NCBI GenBank assembly: GCA_041395205.1
Contig: JAWLAZ010000002.1
Coordinates: forward strand, 186,001-250,000
From: JAHEFU01 sp041395205
GTDB lineage: Bacteria > 4484-113 > JAFGCY01
Length of the DNA: 64,000 nt
Reading direction: 5' to 3'
Both the position numbers and the translations under genes were made by a program. Shown in pieces: positions 35,810-43,455 of this stretch. Numbering within the stretch: position 1 is the first letter of the stretch; every line of letters starts with the position of its first letter. The notes beneath the pieces are model-generated. The model had not been told where the DNA came from and did no database searches. It saw only the letters and a list, made by a program, of their open reading frames with translations.

Positions 35810-38664
35810 AGATCCTCCAGATAGATTCCGCTCGTTTCGGCAGCCTGTCCATCGACACCCCCGTGGTGCTGGAGGAAGGGCTCAACCTCTGGATCGCCGA
35901 GAACCAGTCTGGCAAGACCACGCTGCTGACATTCCTGGAGTGGATGCTCTTCGGCCCCGCCAGCAAGCGCGGCGCCAAGGACCCCCAGTCCATCAAGCGC
36001 TGGACGCCCTGGATCGGCGGCACGCCATCCGGCCGGCTGGTGATCAAGCCCGAGCTGGAAGGCTGGCCCGAGAAGATCCTCGTCACCGCGCGCTTCAGCG
36101 ACTACTTCGTGCAGGTCAGTGAATACAGCACGCAGCGCACACTCACTGACAAAATCACCCTCAGCAAGCAGGGAGAATGGGACCTGGGCCGGCGCCTGCT
36201 GAACCTCAGCCGCCAGTCCTTCAGGCACTCGCTCTCGGCAACCCAGGCGAATGTGATCGAAACCCTCGACCGCAGCAACCTGCGCCAGATCCTCACCTCC
36301 GACCTCGGCGAGCTCGTCGAGAACCCGGACGTGACCACCGTTGACAGAATCATCGAGGCCCTGGAGAATCCGCGCTTCACCCTTGGCGACAGCCCGCCGC
36401 GCAACATGCGCGAGCACCGCATGCATCTCGCCAAGGAACTGGATTACCTCAAGCTGGAACAGGGCCAGCTCAGCCAGCAGCTCAGTGAATACAACGAACT
36501 GCAGAAGGAACGCGACAGCGTGCTCAGCCAGCTCGAGCAGCAGGACCGCGTGATCCTCGGCCTGGAGAAGCAGCGCGACCAGCTTGATCTGGCCCGCAAC
36601 TTCTACCTCTACCGTATGGCCAGCAAGCAGGCTGCGGTGGAACCTGCCCCGGCCCCGGTGGCCAGTCCGGCGATCACCGCAGACCTTGCGCATGAGGTTG
36701 ACGTGCTCTACGGCAAGCTGGAGGCCATTGAGCAGCAGATCACCCGCGTCGAGCAGGAGATCAGCGCGCTGAACATCAGCTACGAATCCGCACAGAAGAT
36801 GAGCAGCGACCGCCCGGATGAACGCCAGGGGGCCGACACCCGCGAACTGCTGCAGCAGGTCAGTGCCGCCGTGGAGACGGCTCACCGCGAATACACCGTG
36901 GCCGCCGACCGCGCCAAGCGCCTGGAGGATCAGATCCCCGAGGCGGAGAAGTCGCGCTACCAGTCACTCGACAAGATGTTCGCCCCGCACCGTGAACACC
37001 TTTCCTCCATTCTCGAATGGCAGGAGGAGCACAAGCAGGTCACGGTATCACTCGAGAAGCTGCGTGAGCGCAAGGTGGAGCTGGAAATCGTCAACCGCGA
37101 CGAACTGCCCTGGTGGTCCTACTTCGGCTTCGGCTGTGTCTTCCTGGCTTTCCTGAGCATCATCGCACACTACAGCTTCATGCCCGTGGTGATCCGCGAT
37201 AGCGTACCCTTCGCCGGCTGGATCCTCGCCGCCGTATTCCTCGTGATCGCGGGCTTCCTGCTCTTTCCCTACCTGCGCCGTGCACGAACGACCGGCCCGG
37301 CCTATACCGAACTGCAGAACAACGTGCTCCCCGCCATGGAGGAGCAGACGCAGAAGATGGATCAGCTCAACCGGCGCCGCATGCGCTTCCTTGAACTGTA
37401 CAAGATTGACCGCCAGAACTGGGACCGTCTCGTGGAGGGCATTGAGGACTTCATCAAGCTCGATGTGCGCCTGCGTGAGTACAGCTCGGCGATCCGCGAC
37501 CGCGACACCATCAAGCGCCGCATGGAGGCCGCCTGGACCGAGGTCGGGCAGATCGAGCCCCTGGCCCCGCTGGTCCCTGACATGGAATGGCTGCGCTCGA
37601 TGATCCGCAAGCTGGCCGAGACGCCGAGCGTAATCAGCGGCAACAAGGTTGACATCCGCGAACTTGAGACCGCACTCAATGTGCAGAACCGTGAGCTCTC
37701 CCGCCTGGCCCAGGAACGCGACCAGATCAGCCGTGCCCTGGAAGCCAAGCTGCAGCCCATCGGCTTTGCCAGCAAGCTGCGTGAGGGACCGCGGGCCGCG
37801 ATGGAGGCCTTCCGCAACCTGGCCAACGTGCGCAGCGCTCCGCGCGAGACCGCGCCATCCCAGGCTGATCCGGTGCTGCTGAGCAAGCCCTCGATCGAAC
37901 TCAAGGACTTCAACGAGCGCTGGGATTCACTCTCGCAGACCGAGCAGAACCGTCTGACCCTGCTCTGCCGCGACAAGGTGAGCCACGAATCCGTCTGCCT
38001 GCGGCTCAGTGAAGTCGACAAGAAGATCCACGAGGCCCGCGACAGCCGCGAGTCAATCCGCCGTGCGCTGGACCAGATCCGCGACAACATGCACCGCTTC
38101 GGCAACATCGACAAGGTTGCCAGGGAAATGAAGCAGCGCAGCGAGCAGGCCGGCAAGCTGGACAGCCTGGTGCGCAACTGGGATGACGCCCTCTCCACCA
38201 CGCGGGAGATCGTGCAGTCGCTCGTCAACCGCGCCAGCAGCGACACCGCTCCGGAGATCGACCGCGCCATGAAGAGCATTCTTGCCAACGCGCCGATCAA
38301 GGGCATTGAGGACGCCTCGCTGGACAGCAACCTGAGCCTGCGCCTGAAGGTCACCGGCGCTCCGGCGGACATCCCGAGCCATGAGCTCTGGACCTACATG
38401 TCAACCGGTGCGCAGCAGCAGCTGGCCCTGGCCCTGCGCCTCGCGATGGCCCGCACCGCCAGCGGCCGCACCGACCTGCCGCTGATGCTTGATGAACCGC
38501 TGGCCGATCTCGATGATGACCGCGCCGAGCTGGTGTTCAACTACATCACGGACCTCTCCGAGACGACGCAGATCATCGTCACCACCTGCCACCAGCAGCT
38601 CTATGACTGGCTGCGCCAGCGCCGTCATGAGCGTGTGAACCTGATGTCAATGCCGGTGAGCTAG
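35806..38664 (+). CDS. Membrane-spanning Rad50/YhaN-like ATPase
   Basis: 952 residues. Walker A AENQSGKTTLLTFLEW (about 32-47), long coiled coils (about 190-430 and 500-800), a two-helix hairpin inside the coiled-coil region (about 440-490: WWSYFGFGCVFLAFLSII and AGWILAAVFLVIAGFLLF), signature YMSTGAQQQLALALRL and Walker B LPLMLDEPLADLDDDRAELVF. Cytosolic Rad50/SbcC has no membrane helices; YhaN does. The ATPase probably acts at the membrane with its Mre11-like partner. ATGA overlap at 35806. Confidence 0.85.
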   Translation: MKILQIDSARFGSLSIDTPVVLEEGLNLWIAENQSGKTTLLTFLEWMLFGPASKRGAKDPQSIKRWTPWIGGTPSGRLVIKPELEGWPEKILVTARFSDYFVQVSEYSTQRTLTDKITLSKQGEWDLGRRLLNLSRQSFRHSLSATQANVIETLDRSNLRQILTSDLGELVENPDVTTVDRIIEALENPRFTLGDSPPRNMREHRMHLAKELDYLKLEQGQLSQQLSEYNELQKERDSVLSQLEQQDRVILGLEKQRDQLDLARNFYLYRMASKQAAVEPAPAPVASPAITADLAHEVDVLYGKLEAIEQQITRVEQEISALNISYESAQKMSSDRPDERQGADTRELLQQVSAAVETAHREYTVAADRAKRLEDQIPEAEKSRYQSLDKMFAPHREHLSSILEWQEEHKQVTVSLEKLRERKVELEIVNRDELPWWSYFGFGCVFLAFLSIIAHYSFMPVVIRDSVPFAGWILAAVFLVIAGFLLFPYLRRARTTGPAYTELQNNVLPAMEEQTQKMDQLNRRRMRFLELYKIDRQNWDRLVEGIEDFIKLDVRLREYSSAIRDRDTIKRRMEAAWTEVGQIEPLAPLVPDMEWLRSMIRKLAETPSVISGNKVDIRELETALNVQNRELSRLAQERDQISRALEAKLQPIGFASKLREGPRAAMEAFRNLANVRSAPRETAPSQADPVLLSKPSIELKDFNERWDSLSQTEQNRLTLLCRDKVSHESVCLRLSEVDKKIHEARDSRESIRRALDQIRDNMHRFGNIDKVAREMKQRSEQAGKLDSLVRNWDDALSTTREIVQSLVNRASSDTAPEIDRAMKSILANAPIKGIEDASLDSNLSLRLKVTGAPADIPSHELWTYMSTGAQQQLALALRLAMARTASGRTDLPLMLDEPLADLDDDRAELVFNYITDLSETTQIIVTTCHQQLYDWLRQRRHERVNLMSMPVS

Positions 38665-38708
38665 GAGTGGAAGCGCGGCCCGCTGGCCGCACCAATGTGA
38701 AGCATGAC

Positions 38709-38732
38709 AGGCCGGGTTGCGACCCGGCCTTT
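38709..38732 (+). terminator. Terminator after the YhaN-like gene
   Basis: 9-bp stem (38709-38717 with 38722-38730), TGCG loop and a short T run. It lies between two converging transcripts and may serve both. Confidence 0.6.
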
Positions 38733-38744
38733 CCATTTCCGGAG

Positions 38745-39245
38745 TCAGCCTGTGGCTTCCGCAGGACTGAAGTCCACGAGCAGGTCACCGGGCATCACGC
38801 GTGCACCCTCGGCATGCGGATAGCCGTTGACAACGCCGGCCTGGGGTGCCTCAATGGTGTGCTCCATTTTCATGGCCTCGAGAATCACGAGTGCCGTCCC
38901 CGCGCTGACCGCCGTCCCGGGAGCCACGAGGGTGCGCAGTACCGTGCCCGGCATGCGGCTGCTCAGGGCTGCGCCATCGGCCCGGCCCTCATCCTCACTG
39001 CCTTCCTCGATGCGGCTGAAGCTGTAGTAGGCACTGCCGCGCTTGAGCTGGATCCGTTCATGCTCCACGCTGGCATCAAACACAAAGTGCTGCCCGGCGA
39101 TGCTGAAGCTCAGGCGGCTGCCCTCCACGCGCAGGTCCGTGACAGTGTGTTCCGTGCCGTCAATCCGCACCGTGGCCTGACCCGCACTGCCGGGGATACT
39201 GACCACCTCGAAGCGCTGTTCACCGTGTCCGAGCTGCTCTCTCAT
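38745..39245 (-). CDS. Biotin carboxyl carrier protein
   Basis: 166 residues. The biotinyl-lysine motif EAMKMEHTIEAPQAG near residue 120 is intact (Met-Lys-Met), with the lipoyl/biotinyl fold MPGTVLRTLVAPGTAVSAG before and GDLLVDF after. The N-terminal half resembles the linker and beta-strand region of acyl-CoA carboxylase alpha chains. Starts at ATG 39245, overlapping the biotin carboxylase stop (ATGA). The enzyme would need a carboxyltransferase, which is not in the window. Confidence 0.85.
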   Translation of the reverse strand: MREQLGHGEQRFEVVSIPGSAGQATVRIDGTEHTVTDLRVEGSRLSFSIAGQHFVFDASVEHERIQLKRGSAYYSFSRIEEGSEDEGRADGAALSSRMPGTVLRTLVAPGTAVSAGTALVILEAMKMEHTIEAPQAGVVNGYPHAEGARVMPGDLLVDFSPAEATG

Positions 39246-40726
39246 GCATTGCTCCAGTTGCCATAGCTGTGGAAGGGGCTGGCTGCATCGGTCTGCTCGA
39301 GTCCGCGCTGCACGCGGCTGCCGAGCAGGCTCGCGGCCAGTGCGGCTGCCAGCTGCTCCGGCAGGCCCGGCTGCGGATCCGCATACTCCGCAAAGTGCCT
39401 GGCAATGAAGCCCGTGTCGGTCTCCCCGGCGGCGAAGGCCGGATGCGCGATGATCTCCGCGAGGATGCCGAGGTTGCTCGTCACGCCCAGCAGGCACATG
39501 TCGCTCAGGGCCTGAGACATGCGGCGGATCGCGGCTTCGCGGCCCTCGGCATGCACGATCAGCTTGGCCAGCATCGGGTCGTAATCCGCGCCGATTGCCA
39601 GCCCGGGCTTCAGCATGCTGTCCAGCCGCACGCCCGGGCCCTGCGGTTCACGCAGCACCCGCACACTGCCGACCTGCGGCAGGAAGCCGCTCGCCGCATC
39701 CTCGGCGCAGATCCGGCATTCGATGCTGTGTCCGCGCGGGCTGAGCTGCTCCTGGCTGAACGGCAGGGTCTCACCGGTGGCGATGCGGATCTGCCACTGC
39801 ACGATGTCAATCCCGTAGACGTATTCCGTCACCGGGTGCTCCACCTGCAGGCGCGTATTCATCTCCAGGAAGTAGTATCCGCCGCCGGGGTCCATGATGA
39901 ACTCGACGGTCCCCGCCCCCTCATAGCCCACCGCACGCGCGATGGCAACGGCGTCCGCTCCCATCCGCACCCGCAGTTCGCTGTCAACGGCCGTGCTCGG
40001 CGTCTCCTCAACGATCTTCTGATGCCGGCGCTGCACGCTGCATTCGCGCTCACCGAGGTGCAGGGTGTTGCCGGCGCGGTCCGCAAGGATCTGGATCTCG
40101 ATATGCCGCGGATTCTCGATGTATTTCTCGAGGAACACGGTCGGGTCGCCGAATGCCTTGGCGGCCTCGCGGCGTGCGCCATCCAGTGCGGTCTGCAGCT
40201 CGGACTCTCCAGCAACTATGCGCATGCCCTTGCCGCCGCCGCCCATGCTGGCCTTGACCATCACCGGATAGCCGATCTGCGCGGCCGCAGCGATGTACTC
40301 CTCGTCACTTGCACCGATGCGGTCAAAGCCCGGCACGACGGGGGCCGTTGCCAGGAGCGCGGTTTCGCGGGCCGGAATCTTGGCTCCCATGCGGTCCATG
40401 CTCTCCGGCGTGGGTCCGATGAAGTGGATGCCGCTTTCCGTCACCAGCCGGGCGAAACCGGCATTCTCGGCGAGGAAGCCATAGCCGGGATGCAGGGCAT
40501 CGCAGCCGGTGTCACGAGCGGCCTGCAGCACCTTCTGCTGGTCGAGATAGGACTGCGCCGCCTCAGCGGGTCCGAGGCAGACCGCCTCGTCAGCCAGCGT
40601 CACGTGCGGCGCCTGGGCATCTGCTTCGCTGTAGACCGCCACCGAGGCGATGCCGAGTTCGCGGCAGGCGCGGATGATGCGCACGGCGACCTCGCTGCGA
40701 TTGGCGATCAGGATCTTCTTGAACAC
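39242..40726 (-). CDS. accC: Biotin carboxylase subunit
   Basis: 494 residues. FKKILIANRSEVAVRIIRACRELG, the ATP-grasp glycine loop KASMGGGGKGMRIV, MNTRLQVEHPVTE and the C-terminal RMSQALSDM match the biotin carboxylase family. It carboxylates the biotin of the carrier gene that follows. It could be for acetyl-CoA, propionyl-CoA or pyruvate; the acyl-CoA type with its carrier as a separate small protein fits best. Starts at GTG 40726 in a leaderless layout with TATAAT 6 nt away. A 59-bp copy of its 5' end lies at 42233-42291. Confidence 0.92.
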   Translation of the reverse strand: MFKKILIANRSEVAVRIIRACRELGIASVAVYSEADAQAPHVTLADEAVCLGPAEAAQSYLDQQKVLQAARDTGCDALHPGYGFLAENAGFARLVTESGIHFIGPTPESMDRMGAKIPARETALLATAPVVPGFDRIGASDEEYIAAAAQIGYPVMVKASMGGGGKGMRIVAGESELQTALDGARREAAKAFGDPTVFLEKYIENPRHIEIQILADRAGNTLHLGERECSVQRRHQKIVEETPSTAVDSELRVRMGADAVAIARAVGYEGAGTVEFIMDPGGGYYFLEMNTRLQVEHPVTEYVYGIDIVQWQIRIATGETLPFSQEQLSPRGHSIECRICAEDAASGFLPQVGSVRVLREPQGPGVRLDSMLKPGLAIGADYDPMLAKLIVHAEGREAAIRRMSQALSDMCLLGVTSNLGILAEIIAHPAFAAGETDTGFIARHFAEYADPQPGLPEQLAAALAASLLGSRVQRGLEQTDAASPFHSYGNWSNA

Positions 40727-40737
40727 GCTCTGATTAT
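40679..40737. repeat. Copy 1 of a 59-bp repeat: 5' end and promoter of the biotin carboxylase gene
   Basis: Identical at 57 of 59 positions to 42233-42291, same orientation. Includes the first 16 codons of the gene, its start and most of its -10 box. One of the two differences is a synonymous change in the Asn codon, the other lies in the spacer between -10 box and start. Confidence 0.9.
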
Positions 40738-40738
40738 A
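40733..40738 (-). promoter_or_regulatory. -10 box of leaderless promoter (biotin carboxylase)
   Basis: TATAAT on the minus strand, 6 nt before GTG 40726. Confidence 0.6.
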
Positions 40739-40894
40739 GGGTGGGTGTTTTATTGATAATGAAGAGCCCGAGAGCCAAACAACTTGAGGTTATAGCAGAA
40801 CTTGACAGAAACGCATGCAGGAAGTTGACACGTGTGTGTGTGCATGTTAAAGTCTAATGTGATCATAGTGTTTCATCACAATTGGAGCATCTAA

Positions 40895-42061
40895 ATGAGA
40901 AATCTGATCATACTCCTCTTGATCGGTATTGTTTGGCCATTGGGAAGCTGCCAGAGCACAGGAAAAGCAGAGGAGACGGGAAAAGCAGGGGAGACTAATC
41001 ATCCAGATAAGCAATCCCTTATTGCCCTGATGGATGCCAGAACCCGCCAGATTCAACTTCCGCTGCAACAGATGCCCCTGCAACTTACCTATCTGGAGCT
41101 TGACTCCGAAGGTGAGTCCATTGATCCACTTGCCATGAGAGGTGGAATGGCGCTTCAACGTGCTTCGACGTATTATGCAATATCAACTGGTGACTATGAA
41201 GTTACTGTTCAGGAGCTCTTGGGCAATGGCTTCTGGCCCTATTCAACATTTCAGGAATCTGAACTGGATCTGCTAGTGCCAAGTTTCGACAAGGTCACGA
41301 TGAACATGAGTGATCTTGGTCCATCTATTCTTGAAATGGAATCCTCAGAGTTCACATTGTATGCTCGATACAGGATCCTGCACGATTTCTATCGCTTCTT
41401 TTTCTTTGCGGATTCGACGGAAGAAGATACAGAACAGTATTTCAATGACCTGCTTTCAAATCCCGTAAGTGCATTTTGGATCAACCCGGAAAACCAATCC
41501 ATTATGGAGAATTCACTTAAACGGGGTGACTTTACTCTTGGATCGATAAATGATTTTAAGGATACCAGTCCAGCTAAGGAATTCGATCTGTCAGTTCGCA
41601 CGATCAATCTGCTCTCCGCTTCTGATAAGGCAGAATCACAAACATCGTTGAACTGTGGATTTTACTTTGTGGACCAGTGTGGATCTTCACTGAGTATTCC
41701 GAGTGGATGGTCCAGGGACTTCGTGGAGTGTTTTGGTGACATCTGTCCAAACATGCCTTGCTATGTTGAGTTCACATTGGGTGGCGGGACATGGGGATAC
41801 ACAAAATATGTGTTTGTTGCATGCAGACCGTGTACCACCAGTCCCTTGTCAGGGGAGATCAAGGTCTCACATGGTTCAAGTCCTCCTGCAAACATCTACG
41901 GTGGAGTATCCGCCACTATTACGGGTGACACATGCGTAGTCTATCCGCGCGCGTCAGCTGTTGACCCTGATGCGTGGGATGACTACAACAATTTCAAGAC
42001 CGGACTAGGTTTGTCTAATCCCGTTGGTTCAAAACCAAATCCACCGGCCAATTGTCCTTGA
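40895..42061 (+). CDS. Unknown lipoprotein in AT-rich insert
   Basis: 388 residues. A lipoprotein signal ends at a Cys near residue 20 (PLGSC), followed by a short Lys/Glu/Gly linker. The middle is largely helical and acidic; the C-terminal third has about eight cysteines in SLNCGFYFVDQCGS, FVECFGDICPNMPC and VFVACRPCTT, probably disulfide-bonded in the envelope. No family is recognised. GGAG lies 7 nt before the ATG, so unlike most neighbours it uses a normal ribosome site. Codon use and base composition are visibly AT-richer than the flanking genes, a sign of transfer. Confidence 0.6.
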   Translation: MRNLIILLLIGIVWPLGSCQSTGKAEETGKAGETNHPDKQSLIALMDARTRQIQLPLQQMPLQLTYLELDSEGESIDPLAMRGGMALQRASTYYAISTGDYEVTVQELLGNGFWPYSTFQESELDLLVPSFDKVTMNMSDLGPSILEMESSEFTLYARYRILHDFYRFFFFADSTEEDTEQYFNDLLSNPVSAFWINPENQSIMENSLKRGDFTLGSINDFKDTSPAKEFDLSVRTINLLSASDKAESQTSLNCGFYFVDQCGSSLSIPSGWSRDFVECFGDICPNMPCYVEFTLGGGTWGYTKYVFVACRPCTTSPLSGEIKVSHGSSPPANIYGGVSATITGDTCVVYPRASAVDPDAWDDYNNFKTGLGLSNPVGSKPNPPANCP

Positions 42062-42232
42062 TTCCCAGTAGATGAAGGTTTGAATCCGACCCCGTAACTA
42101 TTGTAGAAGACACATTCGCTCGTGCGATTATTGCGCGCCAGCGCATCGTGCGGCTCTAACTGAGAAGTAGCTTCAACCACTTTGCTGTTTGTTTTACGCT
42201 ACCATTGCCAAGGTCGCGATAGTGAGTAAAGC

Positions 42233-42291
42233 GCGCACGGCGACCTCGCTGCGGTTGGCGATCAGGATCTTCTTGAACACGTTCTGATTAT
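42233..42291. repeat. Copy 2 of the 59-bp repeat: truncated biotin carboxylase 5' end
   Basis: Codes on the minus strand for the first 16 codons of the biotin carboxylase and then runs into unrelated sequence. It is a gene fragment, marking one edge of the AT-rich insert. Confidence 0.9.
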
Positions 42292-42355
42292 TGAAGGAGG
42301 AACAACCCAGAATACCATTGTCGTGTATCAACTGAACTGGTCATCACCTGGACAA

Positions 42356-43411
42356 TTAGACATTGTATGCTTTCAGGAAGTTAACAAAGTTCCGCTTGTC
42401 TCTCAATAAGTCCTGACTTTGCAACACTGTACCAATACACTGAAATGCTAGGTCTCTGATTGAATCAATATTCTTAAAATGCACCGATAGTTTACCACCA
42501 TGCAGAACCTCAGCCCTTTCAATCTTCAATTTCTGTAGGTCAAACTCATTGTTCGCCATTGTATCATCCTCACCTGCTAAAAACTTCAGAACGGCACCAA
42601 TGTCTCCTCTACCATCATTGAATCGTCTTGGCAGTGACAGATTCAATGATAAAAGTGCACAAATACAATCATCCAACCTCCTTGGAGCTGTTTTGTCATC
42701 CAGTATTCGTAAGAGAACCTCTAAAGATGAGTAATAATTTACATATTTTTCCGTATCCGATTTTGCATATATTCCCCTTGAAAATAATCTAACGGCATTG
42801 AGAACTGTTCTGGTCATAGCAGTATCATTGTATGGAGTCGGGTTGCGAATCATTACAATGAGATCATTCAAACCTCTCCTTAAAAACTGTGCAATCATTT
42901 CCTCATTCAATTCAATTGGTCTAATGTTGCCAACATATCTTCTTGAATAGGAAACTTCTGATTCAGAGGAAAACACATGTATTCTGTTGTTAGAAGAAAT
43001 TTCATGTAGAAACGCTATTATCGGTGGCGAATCAGGGTGCTCTATATTGAGATATGAAAAAAATGTCAGAATTTCTAATACTTGTCCTCCATACCATTCA
43101 ATCTCAGTACTTGCATCCATGGAACTACCACCAACTTCCATTGACATGTAGTTTAATGCCCCTTGTGTATTCAAGAGACTGTAGTCATACTTACCAACAG
43201 TATCCCAGTAATTGCAACCGCACTCTTCTTCATACTTTAACTGCGCAAGCACATTCTGTATGCTTGGTTCATTGCTTCCAACCAACTGACATTCTCCAAT
43301 ACTAATCGAGTCACAAATTTGTGAAATACCTATAATTGGAACGAATACTCTGGTTGTAGAAGGTTGGTCAGCATGAAACAATGGTTGCTTGTAAATACAA
43401 ATGTCTTTCAA
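42356..43411 (-). CDS. HEPN/Apea-like protein, candidate RNase, AT-rich
   Basis: 351 residues. The C-terminal part contains YVNYYSSLEVLLRIL and KIERAEVLHGG, a helix ending in R-x4-H as in HEPN-domain ribonucleases of the Apea type; the N-terminal part is a mixed alpha/beta domain of unknown function. HEPN proteins of this kind occur in toxin-antitoxin and phage-defence loci. TTG 43411 with GGAGGA six bases before it is the likely start; a longer frame begins at TTG 43441. The gene is clearly AT-richer than its neighbours, and no antitoxin-type partner is adjacent. Confidence 0.5.
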   Translation of the reverse strand: MKDICIYKQPLFHADQPSTTRVFVPIIGISQICDSISIGECQLVGSNEPSIQNVLAQLKYEEECGCNYWDTVGKYDYSLLNTQGALNYMSMEVGGSSMDASTEIEWYGGQVLEILTFFSYLNIEHPDSPPIIAFLHEISSNNRIHVFSSESEVSYSRRYVGNIRPIELNEEMIAQFLRRGLNDLIVMIRNPTPYNDTAMTRTVLNAVRLFSRGIYAKSDTEKYVNYYSSLEVLLRILDDKTAPRRLDDCICALLSLNLSLPRRFNDGRGDIGAVLKFLAGEDDTMANNEFDLQKLKIERAEVLHGGKLSVHFKNIDSIRDLAFQCIGTVLQSQDLLRDKRNFVNFLKAYNV

Positions 43412-43455
43412 TGAAGTTCCTCCGGCTATTGGAAGTAACAATGATCCTGAAAATC

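Noticed and set aside
42070..42110. tRNA-like T arm (GGTTTGAATCC) in the AT-rich insert
   Set aside because: No anticodon or acceptor arm can be folded around it.
40679..42291. Insertion sequence with direct target repeats
   Set aside because: The 59-bp copies are gene fragments, not short target duplications; no transposase or terminal inverted repeats are seen.
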